A stretch of DNA of 64,000 nucleotides from Blautia pseudococcoides. GTDB taxonomy: Bacteria; Bacillota; Clostridia; Lachnospirales; Lachnospiraceae. The DNA is taken from contig NZ_CP015405.2 in assembly GCF_001689125.2 (NCBI RefSeq), positions 1,393,001 through 1,457,000 on the forward strand, read 5' to 3'. This document shows, one piece after another, positions 26,116 through 33,351 of this stretch. The notes beneath the pieces are model-generated. The model worked only from the letters and a program-made list of their open reading frames with translations, searched no databases and was not told the origin of the DNA. A program made the position numbers and the translations under genes. Every line of letters starts with the position of its first letter. Within the stretch, counting starts at the first letter, position 1.

Positions 26116-26158
26116 AAGGCCGCTTATGGCAGGTTAATCCTGCCCAAAAGCGGTCTTT
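26116..26158. terminator. Hairpin between convergent permease and XRE genes
   Basis: AAGGCCGCTT and GGCAGG pair with CCTGCC and AAGCGGTCTT, leading into TTTT on the plus strand. The left flank is A-rich, so it may work both ways. It overlaps the last codons of the XRE gene. Confidence 0.75.
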
Positions 26159-26880
26159 TCGTTTGTAAGCTCAGGAACATCCACACACCCGACATAAAGT
26201 CCTAAACGGCGGTACTGAGAATAGTCTGTAGCCGAAATGTCGTCAATGGTCCCGTTTAAGGATTTTAGGATGAATCTCTCATGGCTTTTATAAAACCTTC
26301 CGATAAACAGCAGGCCGTTATGAAGTACGATCCATATTTCACCGCTTTTTGGCCGCTGTCCCTCATTGCGTTGAAAGCCCAGGACGGAATTTTTGAAAAA
26401 TTTTGGCTCCAGTAAATCTGTGCGGAGCCAGACGAGAAAGGTACAGGAGTCTGTCAGAAGGTTTTTATCTACCGTTACATTGTGTGTTTTGGCGCTGTCA
26501 AGCTCGGCCCAGCCATCCACAATGTTGGTGAATTCATAACACCTCAGGGATATTTTCTTATCATTCTGCAGATGGATCATGCGATCATATTCCAGGTCGA
26601 TCACATATTTGATATATTCTTTCTGGCAGGTGGGCAGCAGCTTGAAGCGGCGGAGGTATTCCTCATAGTCATAGGGAATCAAGACAGGACGCCCTGAAAA
26701 TTCATCCAAAGAACAATGAAGCGCTTTGGCTATGGCGGACATGGTTTCATATCCGGGATTCGATGTGATTCCGCTGATGATTTTAGAAAGTGTTCCGACA
26801 GGGATTTTACTGATCAGAGACAACATTTCGATCGTATAGCCCTGCGCCTTCATGATTTCCTTTAATTTTTTATTATCCAT
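26134..26880 (-). CDS. XRE regulator with S24-like C-terminal domain lacking the catalytic serine
   Basis: 248 residues. The helix-turn-helix at residues 5-60 reads 'AQGYTIEMLSLISKIPVGTL' and 'ISGITSNPGYETMSAIAKAL'. The C-terminal half resembles LexA/CI S24 folds ('TDLLEPKFFKNSVLGF', 'SGEIWIVLHNGLLFIGRFY'), but the serine expected before 'EP' is a Leu and no Lys stands at the partner position. Autocleavage is therefore unlikely and the fold may bind a ligand. ATG at 26880 follows AAGGAATGG. It is divergent from the Spo0A-C-like gene. Confidence 0.75.
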   Translation of the reverse strand: MDNKKLKEIMKAQGYTIEMLSLISKIPVGTLSKIISGITSNPGYETMSAIAKALHCSLDEFSGRPVLIPYDYEEYLRRFKLLPTCQKEYIKYVIDLEYDRMIHLQNDKKISLRCYEFTNIVDGWAELDSAKTHNVTVDKNLLTDSCTFLVWLRTDLLEPKFFKNSVLGFQRNEGQRPKSGEIWIVLHNGLLFIGRFYKSHERFILKSLNGTIDDISATDYSQYRRLGLYVGCVDVPELTNEKTAFGQD

Positions 26881-26924
26881 GTTCCATTCCTTCCAAATAT
26901 GGAATATTATGGCAGTGAGCTGCG

Positions 26925-26953
26925 TTGACAAGTATCGGCCGGTTTCTTATAAT
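26925..26953 (+). promoter_or_regulatory. Consensus sigma-A promoter for the Spo0A-C-like gene
   Basis: TTGACA at 26925-26930, a 17-bp spacer, TATAAT at 26948-26953. Its upstream edge is 45 bp from the divergent XRE start, so XRE control is possible. Confidence 0.85.
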
Positions 26954-27012
26954 AGAAACATTCGTGTTTTACAGAACCACTGAGAAATATTCTATTTGGG
27001 AGGAAATATACC

Positions 27013-27504
27013 ATGAATCGTGAAAATTTTCAAGAACTGCTGGCAGAGGGGAAGATACTGGAGATGGCGCTGCAATATCTGCTGCAGGCAGAAATATTGG
27101 AAAAAAGGGACAGGCATACAGATGATATGACCGGTTATTGTCAGGAACTCATAGAAATGGATGTGGGAGCGCGCACAGGTATCCTGCTGAACAGACTGGG
27201 CATCACTCCGAATCTGAAAGGGCATCTGTATCTGAGGAAAGCAATTGCACTGGAAGTAGAGGGGAACAGCAGCCTGAATGGCATGATGAAGTGTCTCTAC
27301 CCCCAGGTGGCCTCTCAATGCAATACAGCTCCCGCCAGTGTGGAACGGAATATCCGCCATGCCATAGAAGTGATGTGGGAGCGGGGCAATCAGGAACTGT
27401 ATCGTGAAATTGCGAATTATTACATACAAAAGCGTCCAAGCAACGGACAATTTATCACTTCCATTGCCGCGTATTTCAGAGATGGACGGATACTTATGCA
27501 CTGA
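27013..27504 (+). CDS. Receiver-less Spo0A C-terminal domain protein
   Basis: 163 residues. Residues 70-160 match the sigma-interacting, DNA-binding C-terminal domain of Spo0A: 'KGHLYLRKAIALEVEG', 'MMKCLYPQVASQCNT', 'SVERNIRHAIEVMWERGN' and 'PSNGQFITSIAAYF'. The first 65 residues are helical and charged and are not a receiver, since no phosphoacceptor Asp motif is present. It may bind 0A-like sites without phosphorylation or bind Spo0A partners. Its own consensus promoter suggests steady expression. The domain call is strong; the function is unknown. Confidence 0.82.
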   Translation: MNRENFQELLAEGKILEMALQYLLQAEILEKRDRHTDDMTGYCQELIEMDVGARTGILLNRLGITPNLKGHLYLRKAIALEVEGNSSLNGMMKCLYPQVASQCNTAPASVERNIRHAIEVMWERGNQELYREIANYYIQKRPSNGQFITSIAAYFRDGRILMH

Positions 27505-27513
27505 AATGCAAAA

Positions 27514-27542
27514 ACTTAGGATAATGTTAATAAATTCTTAGT
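27514..27542 (+). promoter_or_regulatory. Phased CTTAGGA half-sites before the VanRS-like genes
   Basis: CTTAGGA at 27514, GTTAATA at 27525 and CTTAGTG at 27536 are spaced exactly 11 bp apart. A TATGAT -10 follows about 15 bp later without a good -35, as expected for an activator-dependent promoter. The same element recurs at 29422. Confidence 0.65.
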
Positions 27543-27581
27543 GATTTCCTGGTATGATAGATGCAGAAGGAGGAAGATACC

Positions 27582-28277
27582 ATGGCAGAAAAGATACTGA
27601 TAGTAGACGACGAGAAGGAGATCGCCGACCTGGTTGCATTGTACCTGGAAAATGAAACGTACCAGGTTTTTAAATATTATACAGCCGAGGAGGCTCTGGC
27701 CTGTTTTGACAGGGAAAAGATAGATTTGGCGGTACTGGATATTATGCTTCCCGGTATGAGCGGCCTGGAGATATGCAGAAGGATCAGAGAAAAGTACACG
27801 TTTCCTGTGATCATGCTGACGGCAAAAGGGGAAGAGCTGGACAAGATCACGGGGCTGAGCCTGGGGGCAGACGATTATATCACAAAACCCTTTCGGCCCC
27901 TGGAACTGGTGGCAAGAGTGAAAGCCCAGCTCCGCAGATATAAGAGATATAATTCGGGTTATGAAGCCAGTGAAGATATTCTGGAGCATTCCGGCCTTGT
28001 GCTGAATATCAGGACACATGAATGTACGCTGGATGAAAAACTTCTTTCCCTGACACCAACAGAATTTTCCATTCTGCAGATACTGTGCAGGGAAAAGGGA
28101 AAAGTGGTGAGTGCAGAGGAGTTGTTTCATGAGATTTGGAAAGATGAGTATTTCAGTAAAAGTAATAATACCATAACCGTGCACATCCGCCACCTGAGGG
28201 AAAAGATGAATGATTCTTTTGAAAATCCAAGGTATATTAAAACAGTCTGGGGGTATGGTTATAAAATTGAAGGATAG
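27582..28277 (+). CDS. OmpR-family response regulator, VanR-like
   Basis: 231 residues: 'ILIVDDEKEIADLVALYLEN' opening, phosphoacceptor Asp in 'AVLDIMLPGMSGLE', 'VIMLTAKGEE', 'DDYITKPFRPLELVARV', and a winged-helix output ending 'IKTVWGYGYKIEG'. The sequence is of the VanR type. ATG at 27582 follows AGGAGGAAG. It overlaps the kinase by about 23 bp. The phased half-sites upstream suggest autoregulation and control of the carboxypeptidase downstream. Confidence 0.92.
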   Translation: MAEKILIVDDEKEIADLVALYLENETYQVFKYYTAEEALACFDREKIDLAVLDIMLPGMSGLEICRRIREKYTFPVIMLTAKGEELDKITGLSLGADDYITKPFRPLELVARVKAQLRRYKRYNSGYEASEDILEHSGLVLNIRTHECTLDEKLLSLTPTEFSILQILCREKGKVVSAEELFHEIWKDEYFSKSNNTITVHIRHLREKMNDSFENPRYIKTVWGYGYKIEG

Positions 28278-29409
28278 ATTACTATTTCTCTTAAAAGTGA
28301 TTATTAGTTTTTATGTTATTCTTATTGTATGTTACGGCATCTTTTATCTGGTGGATACTCTGGGAAACGGATTGTTTCTGGATTGGTTTGTCAGAAAATT
28401 TGTAGTCTCCACATCTCAGGAGAATACAGATTCCGGCATGTCATATTACAGTCAGGACATATCCTGGCCTGTGCTGAAAGATTTTCTGCTGAAGTGTTTC
28501 TGTGCCATAGTGTTGTTTATGGCCGCGGTCATTTATTCTACCATTCATTTTTATACAAGAAAGAAAGTGAAGGCTGCAGCGAATGAAGCAGTGAAGCTGA
28601 TCCACACGTATATGAATACAGAAAATGCAAAAGCAGAAGTGATATTTTCACCGCCGTATGGAGAACTTGGAACAGAGATGGAGCGGGTAAAAACCGTTAT
28701 GGAGCATCATGAACAGATTTTAAAAGAAGAGTCCAGACGTAAGAGTGACCTGCTGACCTATCTGGCACATGATTTGAAGACACCGCTTACCTCTGTGATG
28801 GGATATCTGAGCCTTTTGAATGAGGCGCCGGATATGCCGGAAGAACAGAAGGAAAAGTATGTGGGGATTGCCTTTGACAAGGCGTGCCGGCTGGAAAGTC
28901 TTTTAAATGAGTTTTTTGAGATCACCCGCTATAACCTTCAGGAGATACCTCTTGAGAAGGAGACCATTGACTTATATTATATGCTGGTACAGATGATGGA
29001 TGAATTCTATCCAATCCTCTCGGCTCATGGGAACACGGCAAGCCTTCACGCGGATGAGAATCTTAAACTGTATGGGGATCCGGAAAAACTGGCAAGAGTA
29101 TTTAATAATATTCTGAAAAATGCAGTGGCATACAGTTATCCGGATACCGCAATTGAGATCAGCGCCAAAGAGATTGATGAAAGTGTAGAGATTTCCATAG
29201 GGAACAAAGGAAAAACCATTCCGGCCCAGAAGCTGGAATCTATTTTTGAGAAATTTTTCAGGCTGGATGAGGCCCGGGGCAGTAATACAGGAGGCGCAGG
29301 GCTGGGCCTGGCAATCGCCAAAGAGATTGTGGAGCAGCATGGGGGAACACTCAGGGCAGAGAGTAAAGAGGAGCTGACCGTATTCTATGTATCACTTCCC
29401 AAACGCTGA
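28255..29409 (+). CDS. Sensor histidine kinase, VanS-like
   Basis: About 384 residues. Two membrane segments ('VIISFYVILIVCYGIFYLV' and 'CFCAIVLFMAAVIYSTIHFY') surround a short external loop. The H-box 'YLAHDLKTPLTSVMGYLSLL' and 'DKACRLESLLNEFFEITRY' are close to VanS kinases. ATPase motifs are 'VFNNILKNAVAYS', 'LFRL'-type lid 'FEKFFRLDEARG' and 'GAGLGLAIAKEIVEQHGG'. The start is uncertain; ATG 28255 is used. No D-Ala-D-Lac or D-Ala-D-Ser ligase lies nearby, so the pair probably reports cell-wall state and not glycopeptide resistance as such. Confidence 0.88.
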   Translation: MVIKLKDRLLFLLKVIISFYVILIVCYGIFYLVDTLGNGLFLDWFVRKFVVSTSQENTDSGMSYYSQDISWPVLKDFLLKCFCAIVLFMAAVIYSTIHFYTRKKVKAAANEAVKLIHTYMNTENAKAEVIFSPPYGELGTEMERVKTVMEHHEQILKEESRRKSDLLTYLAHDLKTPLTSVMGYLSLLNEAPDMPEEQKEKYVGIAFDKACRLESLLNEFFEITRYNLQEIPLEKETIDLYYMLVQMMDEFYPILSAHGNTASLHADENLKLYGDPEKLARVFNNILKNAVAYSYPDTAIEISAKEIDESVEISIGNKGKTIPAQKLESIFEKFFRLDEARGSNTGGAGLGLAIAKEIVEQHGGTLRAESKEELTVFYVSLPKR

Positions 29410-29421
29410 AACACATAACAT

Positions 29422-29439
29422 CTTAGGATTTTCTTAGGA
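29422..29439 (+). promoter_or_regulatory. Paired CTTAGGA half-sites before the carboxypeptidase
   Basis: CTTAGGA at 29422-29428 and again at 29433-29439, exactly 11 bp apart and identical to the half-site ahead of the VanR-like gene. Likely binding site of that regulator. Confidence 0.65.
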
Positions 29440-29462
29440 AAATATCAACTGAATATTAAAGG

Positions 29463-29512
29463 AAAGAACTCCCCCAAAAGATATAATGTCTTTAAGAACA
29501 GGGGAGTTCTTT
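29463..29512 (+). promoter_or_regulatory. Perfect 12-bp inverted repeat around a TATAAT
   Basis: AAAGAACTCCCC (29463-29474) and GGGGAGTTCTTT (29501-29512) are exact complements with a 26-bp interval. The interval holds TATAAT at 29482-29487. The right arm runs into T-rich DNA, so it may end the kinase transcript or act on the carboxypeptidase promoter. Confidence 0.55.
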
Positions 29513-29539
29513 ATATATTCAGAGAGGATGTGCGTACAG

Positions 29540-30505
29540 ATGGATAAGAGACAGTCAACAGACAGAAAGATGACCAGAGGGCAGAGAAGAAGGCGCCAAA
29601 GAAGGCGGAAAATGTTAGCGGCAGTTATGCTGTCTGTGATTTTAATGAGTTTTACCGCGTTTTTTGTTTTAGGCCAGGGCGAAGGGGAGACTGTTTCCTG
29701 GACAGAAGAAAAAGATGTGGAAAACCTGAACGGGCTGAACAGCCGAAATGCTATCCTTATGGACCGGGAGACAGGCAAGATCCTTGCGGACAAAGGAGCT
29801 GATGAAAAGGTGTATCCTGCATCTCTTACAAAGATCATGACAGCGGTTTTGGCTGTTGAGAACATTCCGGATCTGCAGGAAAGTATAACGGTTCCGGAGG
29901 GGATTTTTCCGGGGCTCTACGCGGAAGGTGCCTCTATGGCCGGATTTTGTCCGGGTGAGGAAGCTGTAGGTATGGATCTGCTTTATGGGGTTCTGCTTCC
30001 CTCCGGGGCAGAATGCTGTCTGACACTTGCGGGCAGCATTGCCGGTTCGGAGGAGGCTTTTGTGGACATGATGAATGAAAAAGCAGGGGAACTTGGCATG
30101 GATGGGACGCATTTTACCAATTCCACAGGACTTCAGGATGTGAATCATTATTCTACCGTGAGGGATATCTCCACATTGCTGCGGTATGCGCTGGAAAATG
30201 AGACATTCCGTCAGGTGTTTACCAGCAGCAGACATAGTACAAGCCCATCAGCCTGTCATCCCCAGGGATTTACATTTGTCAGCACCATGTTCCGGGAGAT
30301 GAGCAGTGCCGAGGTGAACGGCGGCGAGATACTGGGAGGAAAAACAGGGTATACCAAAGATGCCGGACTCTGTCTCGCCAGTATGGCGGTAATAGACGGG
30401 AAAGAGTATATTCTCGTAACGGCCCATGCCAATGGGAACCACGAAACAAAGCAGTATCATGTGAAGGACGCAGTGAAGGTGTATAACCAAATCGGTAAAA
30501 GCTGA
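29540..30505 (+). CDS. D-alanyl-D-alanine carboxypeptidase, S11 family
   Basis: About 321 residues. A strongly basic N-terminus and signal anchor ('MLAAVMLSVILMSFTAFFVL') lead to the S11 domain: SxxK as 'PASLTKIMTA', KTG as 'GGKTGYTKDAG'. The SxN position reads 'PSGAECC', with Ala replacing the usual Asn. The enzyme would trim D-Ala from peptidoglycan stem peptides outside the membrane. It lacks the amphipathic C-terminal anchor region of PBP5. It follows the VanRS-like pair and shares its operator. ATG 29540 is used; ATG 29528 abuts the ribosome site. Confidence 0.87.
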   Translation: MDKRQSTDRKMTRGQRRRRQRRRKMLAAVMLSVILMSFTAFFVLGQGEGETVSWTEEKDVENLNGLNSRNAILMDRETGKILADKGADEKVYPASLTKIMTAVLAVENIPDLQESITVPEGIFPGLYAEGASMAGFCPGEEAVGMDLLYGVLLPSGAECCLTLAGSIAGSEEAFVDMMNEKAGELGMDGTHFTNSTGLQDVNHYSTVRDISTLLRYALENETFRQVFTSSRHSTSPSACHPQGFTFVSTMFREMSSAEVNGGEILGGKTGYTKDAGLCLASMAVIDGKEYILVTAHANGNHETKQYHVKDAVKVYNQIGKS

Positions 30506-30551
30506 ACGATTTTACACAAAAAAGCAATTCTGCATGAAAGCCATAAAAGGC

Positions 30552-30580
30552 TTGAAATTTGTATCCGGCTGTGATATGCT
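30552..30580 (+). promoter_or_regulatory. Promoter of the ABC-F leader
   Basis: TTGAAA at 30552-30557, 17-bp spacer, TATGCT at 30575-30580, giving a leader of about 260 nt. Confidence 0.6.
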
Positions 30581-30609
30581 GTTTTCAGAATTTAAAGAGA
30601 GGTGCTCCG

Positions 30610-30621
30610 ATGAGAAAATAA
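30610..30621 (+). CDS. Three-codon upstream ORF (MRK) in the ABC-F leader
   Basis: ATG AGA AAA TAA, with a strong GAGAGG ribosome site at 30597-30602, 7 bp before the ATG. Short upstream ORFs of this sort set antibiotic-responsive attenuation in several ABC-F leaders. Downstream, AACATGTGGAAAC (about 30641-30655) can pair with GTTTGTCATGTT. Confidence 0.5.
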   Translation: MRK

Positions 30622-30761
30622 TCTATTTTTTGAAAACATGTGGAAACTGGAAGAACGGTACGATTTCGTATCGAATGTTTGTCATGTTATCAGAAGATAG
30701 GCTATATTCGCAGGAGCCCTCTTTTTTTCTGTGCTGAGCGGCTTTATTTTTGCGCGGATAT

Positions 30762-30790
30762 AAAAATCGTCTGGTAACAGGCGATTTTTT
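30762..30790 (+). terminator. Attenuator terminator in the ABC-F leader
   Basis: AAAAATCGTCTG-GTAA-CAGGCGATTTTTT forms a 12-bp stem with one G-U pair and a T-run, 58 nt before the ABC-F start. There is no gene between the promoter and this terminator, so it is a regulatory terminator. A second 8-bp hairpin (GCAGAGAC/GTCTCTGC, 30798-30824) separates it from the ribosome site. Confidence 0.75.
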
Positions 30791-30848
30791 AATGGTGGCA
30801 GAGACATAGAGATAACGTCTCTGCGACTGCTGGGAGAGTGATTTTATT

Positions 30849-32372
30849 ATGGCAAAAATAAGCGTATCAGGATTGACTTTTAGCTATGACGGAAGTTATG
30901 ATGATGTATTTTGTGAGGCTTCCTTTATCTTGGATACCAATTGGAAATTAGGGCTTATGGGGCGGAACGGCAAAGGAAAGACCACACTGCTCAGACTGCT
31001 GATGGGACAGTATGCCTACAGGGGCAGTATCAGCAGTTCGGTTTTATTTGATTATTTTCCTTTTCAAATCAGGGAGGAGGAGATGGGACATGACACCATA
31101 GAGGTGATAGAAGGCATACAGCCTGATTATGAGCTGTGGAAAATCTGCCGGGAACTGGACCTGCTGCGTGTGGAGGCTGATATACTCTACCGCCCGTATG
31201 ATACCCTGAGCCACGGGGAGCGCACGAAGGTCATGCTGGCTGTGCTTTTTTCCAGGGAGAGTTATTTCCTGCTTATTGATGAACCCACCAATCACCTGGA
31301 TATGGAGACAAGGGAGCTTTTGTGTGATTATCTGAAAAAGAAAAAGGGATTTATACTGGTATCCCATGACAGGTGGCTGCTGGATTCCTGTATTGACCAT
31401 GTGCTGGCACTGGAGAGAAACCAGATCGAGGTGGAAAAAGGAAATTTCAGTTCCTGGTGGGAGAATAAGCAGAAACGGGACCAGTATGAGATCTCTGAAA
31501 ATGAGAAACTGAAACAGGAGATCAAGAAGATGGAGGAATCTGCCAGAAAAGCCTCTGCATGGGCAGAGAAGGCGGAGCGCTCGAAAATCGGATTCAATCC
31601 TTCGGTGGAGCATGACAGGTTTCTTGACACAAGGGCTTATATCGGAGAAAAAGCCAGACGTATGCAGCAGAGGAGAAAGAACCTGGAACGCAGGCAGCAG
31701 ACGGCGATCAGGGATAAGGAACAGCTTTTGAAAAATCTGGAACAGCCGGTACAGCTCAGACTCACGCCCCTTACCCACCATAAGGAGACCTATGTCAGGG
31801 CAAAGGAGGCAGCCATCTCTTATGGCAGCACGCAGGTAATTGAAAATTTCAGCATGGAACTGAAACGCGGGGAGCGGATTTTACTGCAGGGAAAAAACGG
31901 ATGCGGAAAATCCAGTGTCCTGAAAATGATTCTGCAGGATGCCGGAATCAGCGTTCCGGGTGTGGAGAACCTGTGCATCCGGGGACGGCACGAACTGGCG
32001 GCAGGGCTGGAAATCTCCTATATTAACCAGGATACCTCTTTCTTAAGGGGGAGCCTTGATGCGTATATGGAGCGGGAATCCATAGACGGCAGCCTGTTAC
32101 GGGCTGTGCTTCGTAAGCTGGATTTTGAAAGGACACAGTTTGAAAAGAATATGGAAGAGTATTCAGAAGGCCAGAAAAAGAAAGTTCTCATAGCATCCAG
32201 CCTTCTGAAACCCGCCCATCTCTATATCTGGGACGAGCCATTGAACTATATTGATATATTCTCCAGAATGCAGATCGAGAATCTGATTCTGGAGTACGCG
32301 CCGACCATGCTGCTGGTGGAGCATGATAAGGACTTTGGGAGCCGCTGTGCCACCCAGGTAATTACGATTTAG
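30849..32372 (+). CDS. Lsa-type ABC-F ribosomal protection protein
   Basis: 507 residues with two ABC domains and no membrane segments. First domain: 'GRNGKGKTTLLRLLMG', 'LSHGERTKVMLA', 'LLIDEPTNHLDMET'. A charged linker (about residues 200-310) would reach the peptidyl-transferase centre. Second domain: 'GKNGCGKSSVLKMIL', 'YSEGQKKKVLIASSLL', 'IWDEPLNYID'. Sequence and size fit the Lsa/Vga group, whose members dislodge lincosamides, streptogramin A and pleuromutilins from the 50S subunit. Resistance itself is inferred. It is preceded by an upstream ORF and terminator, and overlaps the convergent kinase gene by 11 bp. Confidence 0.88.
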   Translation: MAKISVSGLTFSYDGSYDDVFCEASFILDTNWKLGLMGRNGKGKTTLLRLLMGQYAYRGSISSSVLFDYFPFQIREEEMGHDTIEVIEGIQPDYELWKICRELDLLRVEADILYRPYDTLSHGERTKVMLAVLFSRESYFLLIDEPTNHLDMETRELLCDYLKKKKGFILVSHDRWLLDSCIDHVLALERNQIEVEKGNFSSWWENKQKRDQYEISENEKLKQEIKKMEESARKASAWAEKAERSKIGFNPSVEHDRFLDTRAYIGEKARRMQQRRKNLERRQQTAIRDKEQLLKNLEQPVQLRLTPLTHHKETYVRAKEAAISYGSTQVIENFSMELKRGERILLQGKNGCGKSSVLKMILQDAGISVPGVENLCIRGRHELAAGLEISYINQDTSFLRGSLDAYMERESIDGSLLRAVLRKLDFERTQFEKNMEEYSEGQKKKVLIASSLLKPAHLYIWDEPLNYIDIFSRMQIENLILEYAPTMLLVEHDKDFGSRCATQVITI

Positions 32373-33342
32373 AGGTCCGGGTATAATACTGACTTAATTC
32401 AGCAAATTTATCTGTAAGTATTCCGGTGGACCAGTCATACATTTGAGTGGTTTCATATTGTCTGTAAGTGTATTCCTGGGCAACCAGTACCATCAGATAG
32501 ATATCATACCAGAGCGCCCGAAGATATTCTTGGGAAGATAAAGTTTCCCTGCCGTAACCGGAGAGGAAATCAGGGTCCTGTCCGTAGGTGCGGAACCCCA
32601 CTTCCATCAAAGGGTCTGCCCACAGGCTGCGTTCCCAGTCGATCAGGCCGGTGATGCTGCTGTTTTTTACGAATATATTGCCGTCCCATAAGTCCCAGTG
32701 CACCAGACAGGGAACCGTAACCTGTTCAAACACGGTCCTGCTGTTTTCAAGAAAGCGCTTCAACAGAGGCACAGAGATTTTTAAATCTATGGACATGGCT
32801 TCTGCATCCGAAAATGCCATTTCCATCATACGGCAAAATACGGTATACCAGTTCTTGTCCTGCATAGGAGGCTGGCAGATATAGCCAAAGGATTCTCCGG
32901 TGATGTTGTTTATTTTCCGGTTCAGCATTCCGGAATCTTTCCGGATCTTCTTTTTGTCAGAGTCCGGTATGGAGTCTCCCAATGAGGACAGGCTGTTTCC
33001 CTCCAGCTTTTCCATAAAAAAGTAGGGGGAACTGCAAAGGGTAAGACTGTCATCAAAAAAGAGGATCTCTGCCACAGGCACATCCGTCTTTTGGGCAGCA
33101 AGCCTCATGGCGGTTACCTCGCTATACATAATGTTTTTTTCATAAGACATAATGCGCGCATCTTTTGGAGGGGCAATTTTCAGGACACTTTCCCGGCCGC
33201 TGTCAAAAAGCAGAAGGTATGCCACATTGAAATAACCTTCGGTCAGTTCCTGGATTTTGGTGCAGGTCTCACCGGGAAAGGCTTTCTGTGCCATTTGCAG
33301 CAGGGTTTCCCGGGACTGTGTGTTTTTCGTCATACTTATCAT
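32362..33342 (-). CDS. Aminoglycoside-phosphotransferase-fold kinase
   Basis: 326 residues. The APH fold is shown by the nucleotide-binding strand 'SVLKIAPPKDARIM', the catalytic loop 'LVHWDLWDGNIFV' (HxDxxxxN) and the metal site 'GLIDWERSLWADPLMEV'. The family covers antibiotic, choline, homoserine and sugar kinases. No strong match to a named aminoglycoside enzyme is recognised, so the substrate is open. It reads in the same direction as the MATE gene 9 bp upstream and is likely co-transcribed with it. Confidence 0.82.
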   Translation of the reverse strand: MISMTKNTQSRETLLQMAQKAFPGETCTKIQELTEGYFNVAYLLLFDSGRESVLKIAPPKDARIMSYEKNIMYSEVTAMRLAAQKTDVPVAEILFFDDSLTLCSSPYFFMEKLEGNSLSSLGDSIPDSDKKKIRKDSGMLNRKINNITGESFGYICQPPMQDKNWYTVFCRMMEMAFSDAEAMSIDLKISVPLLKRFLENSRTVFEQVTVPCLVHWDLWDGNIFVKNSSITGLIDWERSLWADPLMEVGFRTYGQDPDFLSGYGRETLSSQEYLRALWYDIYLMVLVAQEYTYRQYETTQMYDWSTGILTDKFAELSQYYTRTSKS

Positions 33343-33351
33343 ACTATTACC

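Noticed and set aside
26134..27504. Prophage repressor region
   Set aside because: The XRE protein resembles CI-type repressors, but no phage structural, replication or integrase gene is adjacent.
27582..30505. A vancomycin-resistance operon
   Set aside because: Only VanRS-like regulators and a D,D-carboxypeptidase are present; no D-Ala-D-Lac/Ser ligase, VanH, VanX or VanT-like gene was seen.
30534..30737. 67-codon plus-strand ORF in the ABC-F leader
   Set aside because: No ribosome site before its ATG, it crosses the predicted promoter -10 and it has no recognisable sequence. The three-codon ORF has the better ribosome site.
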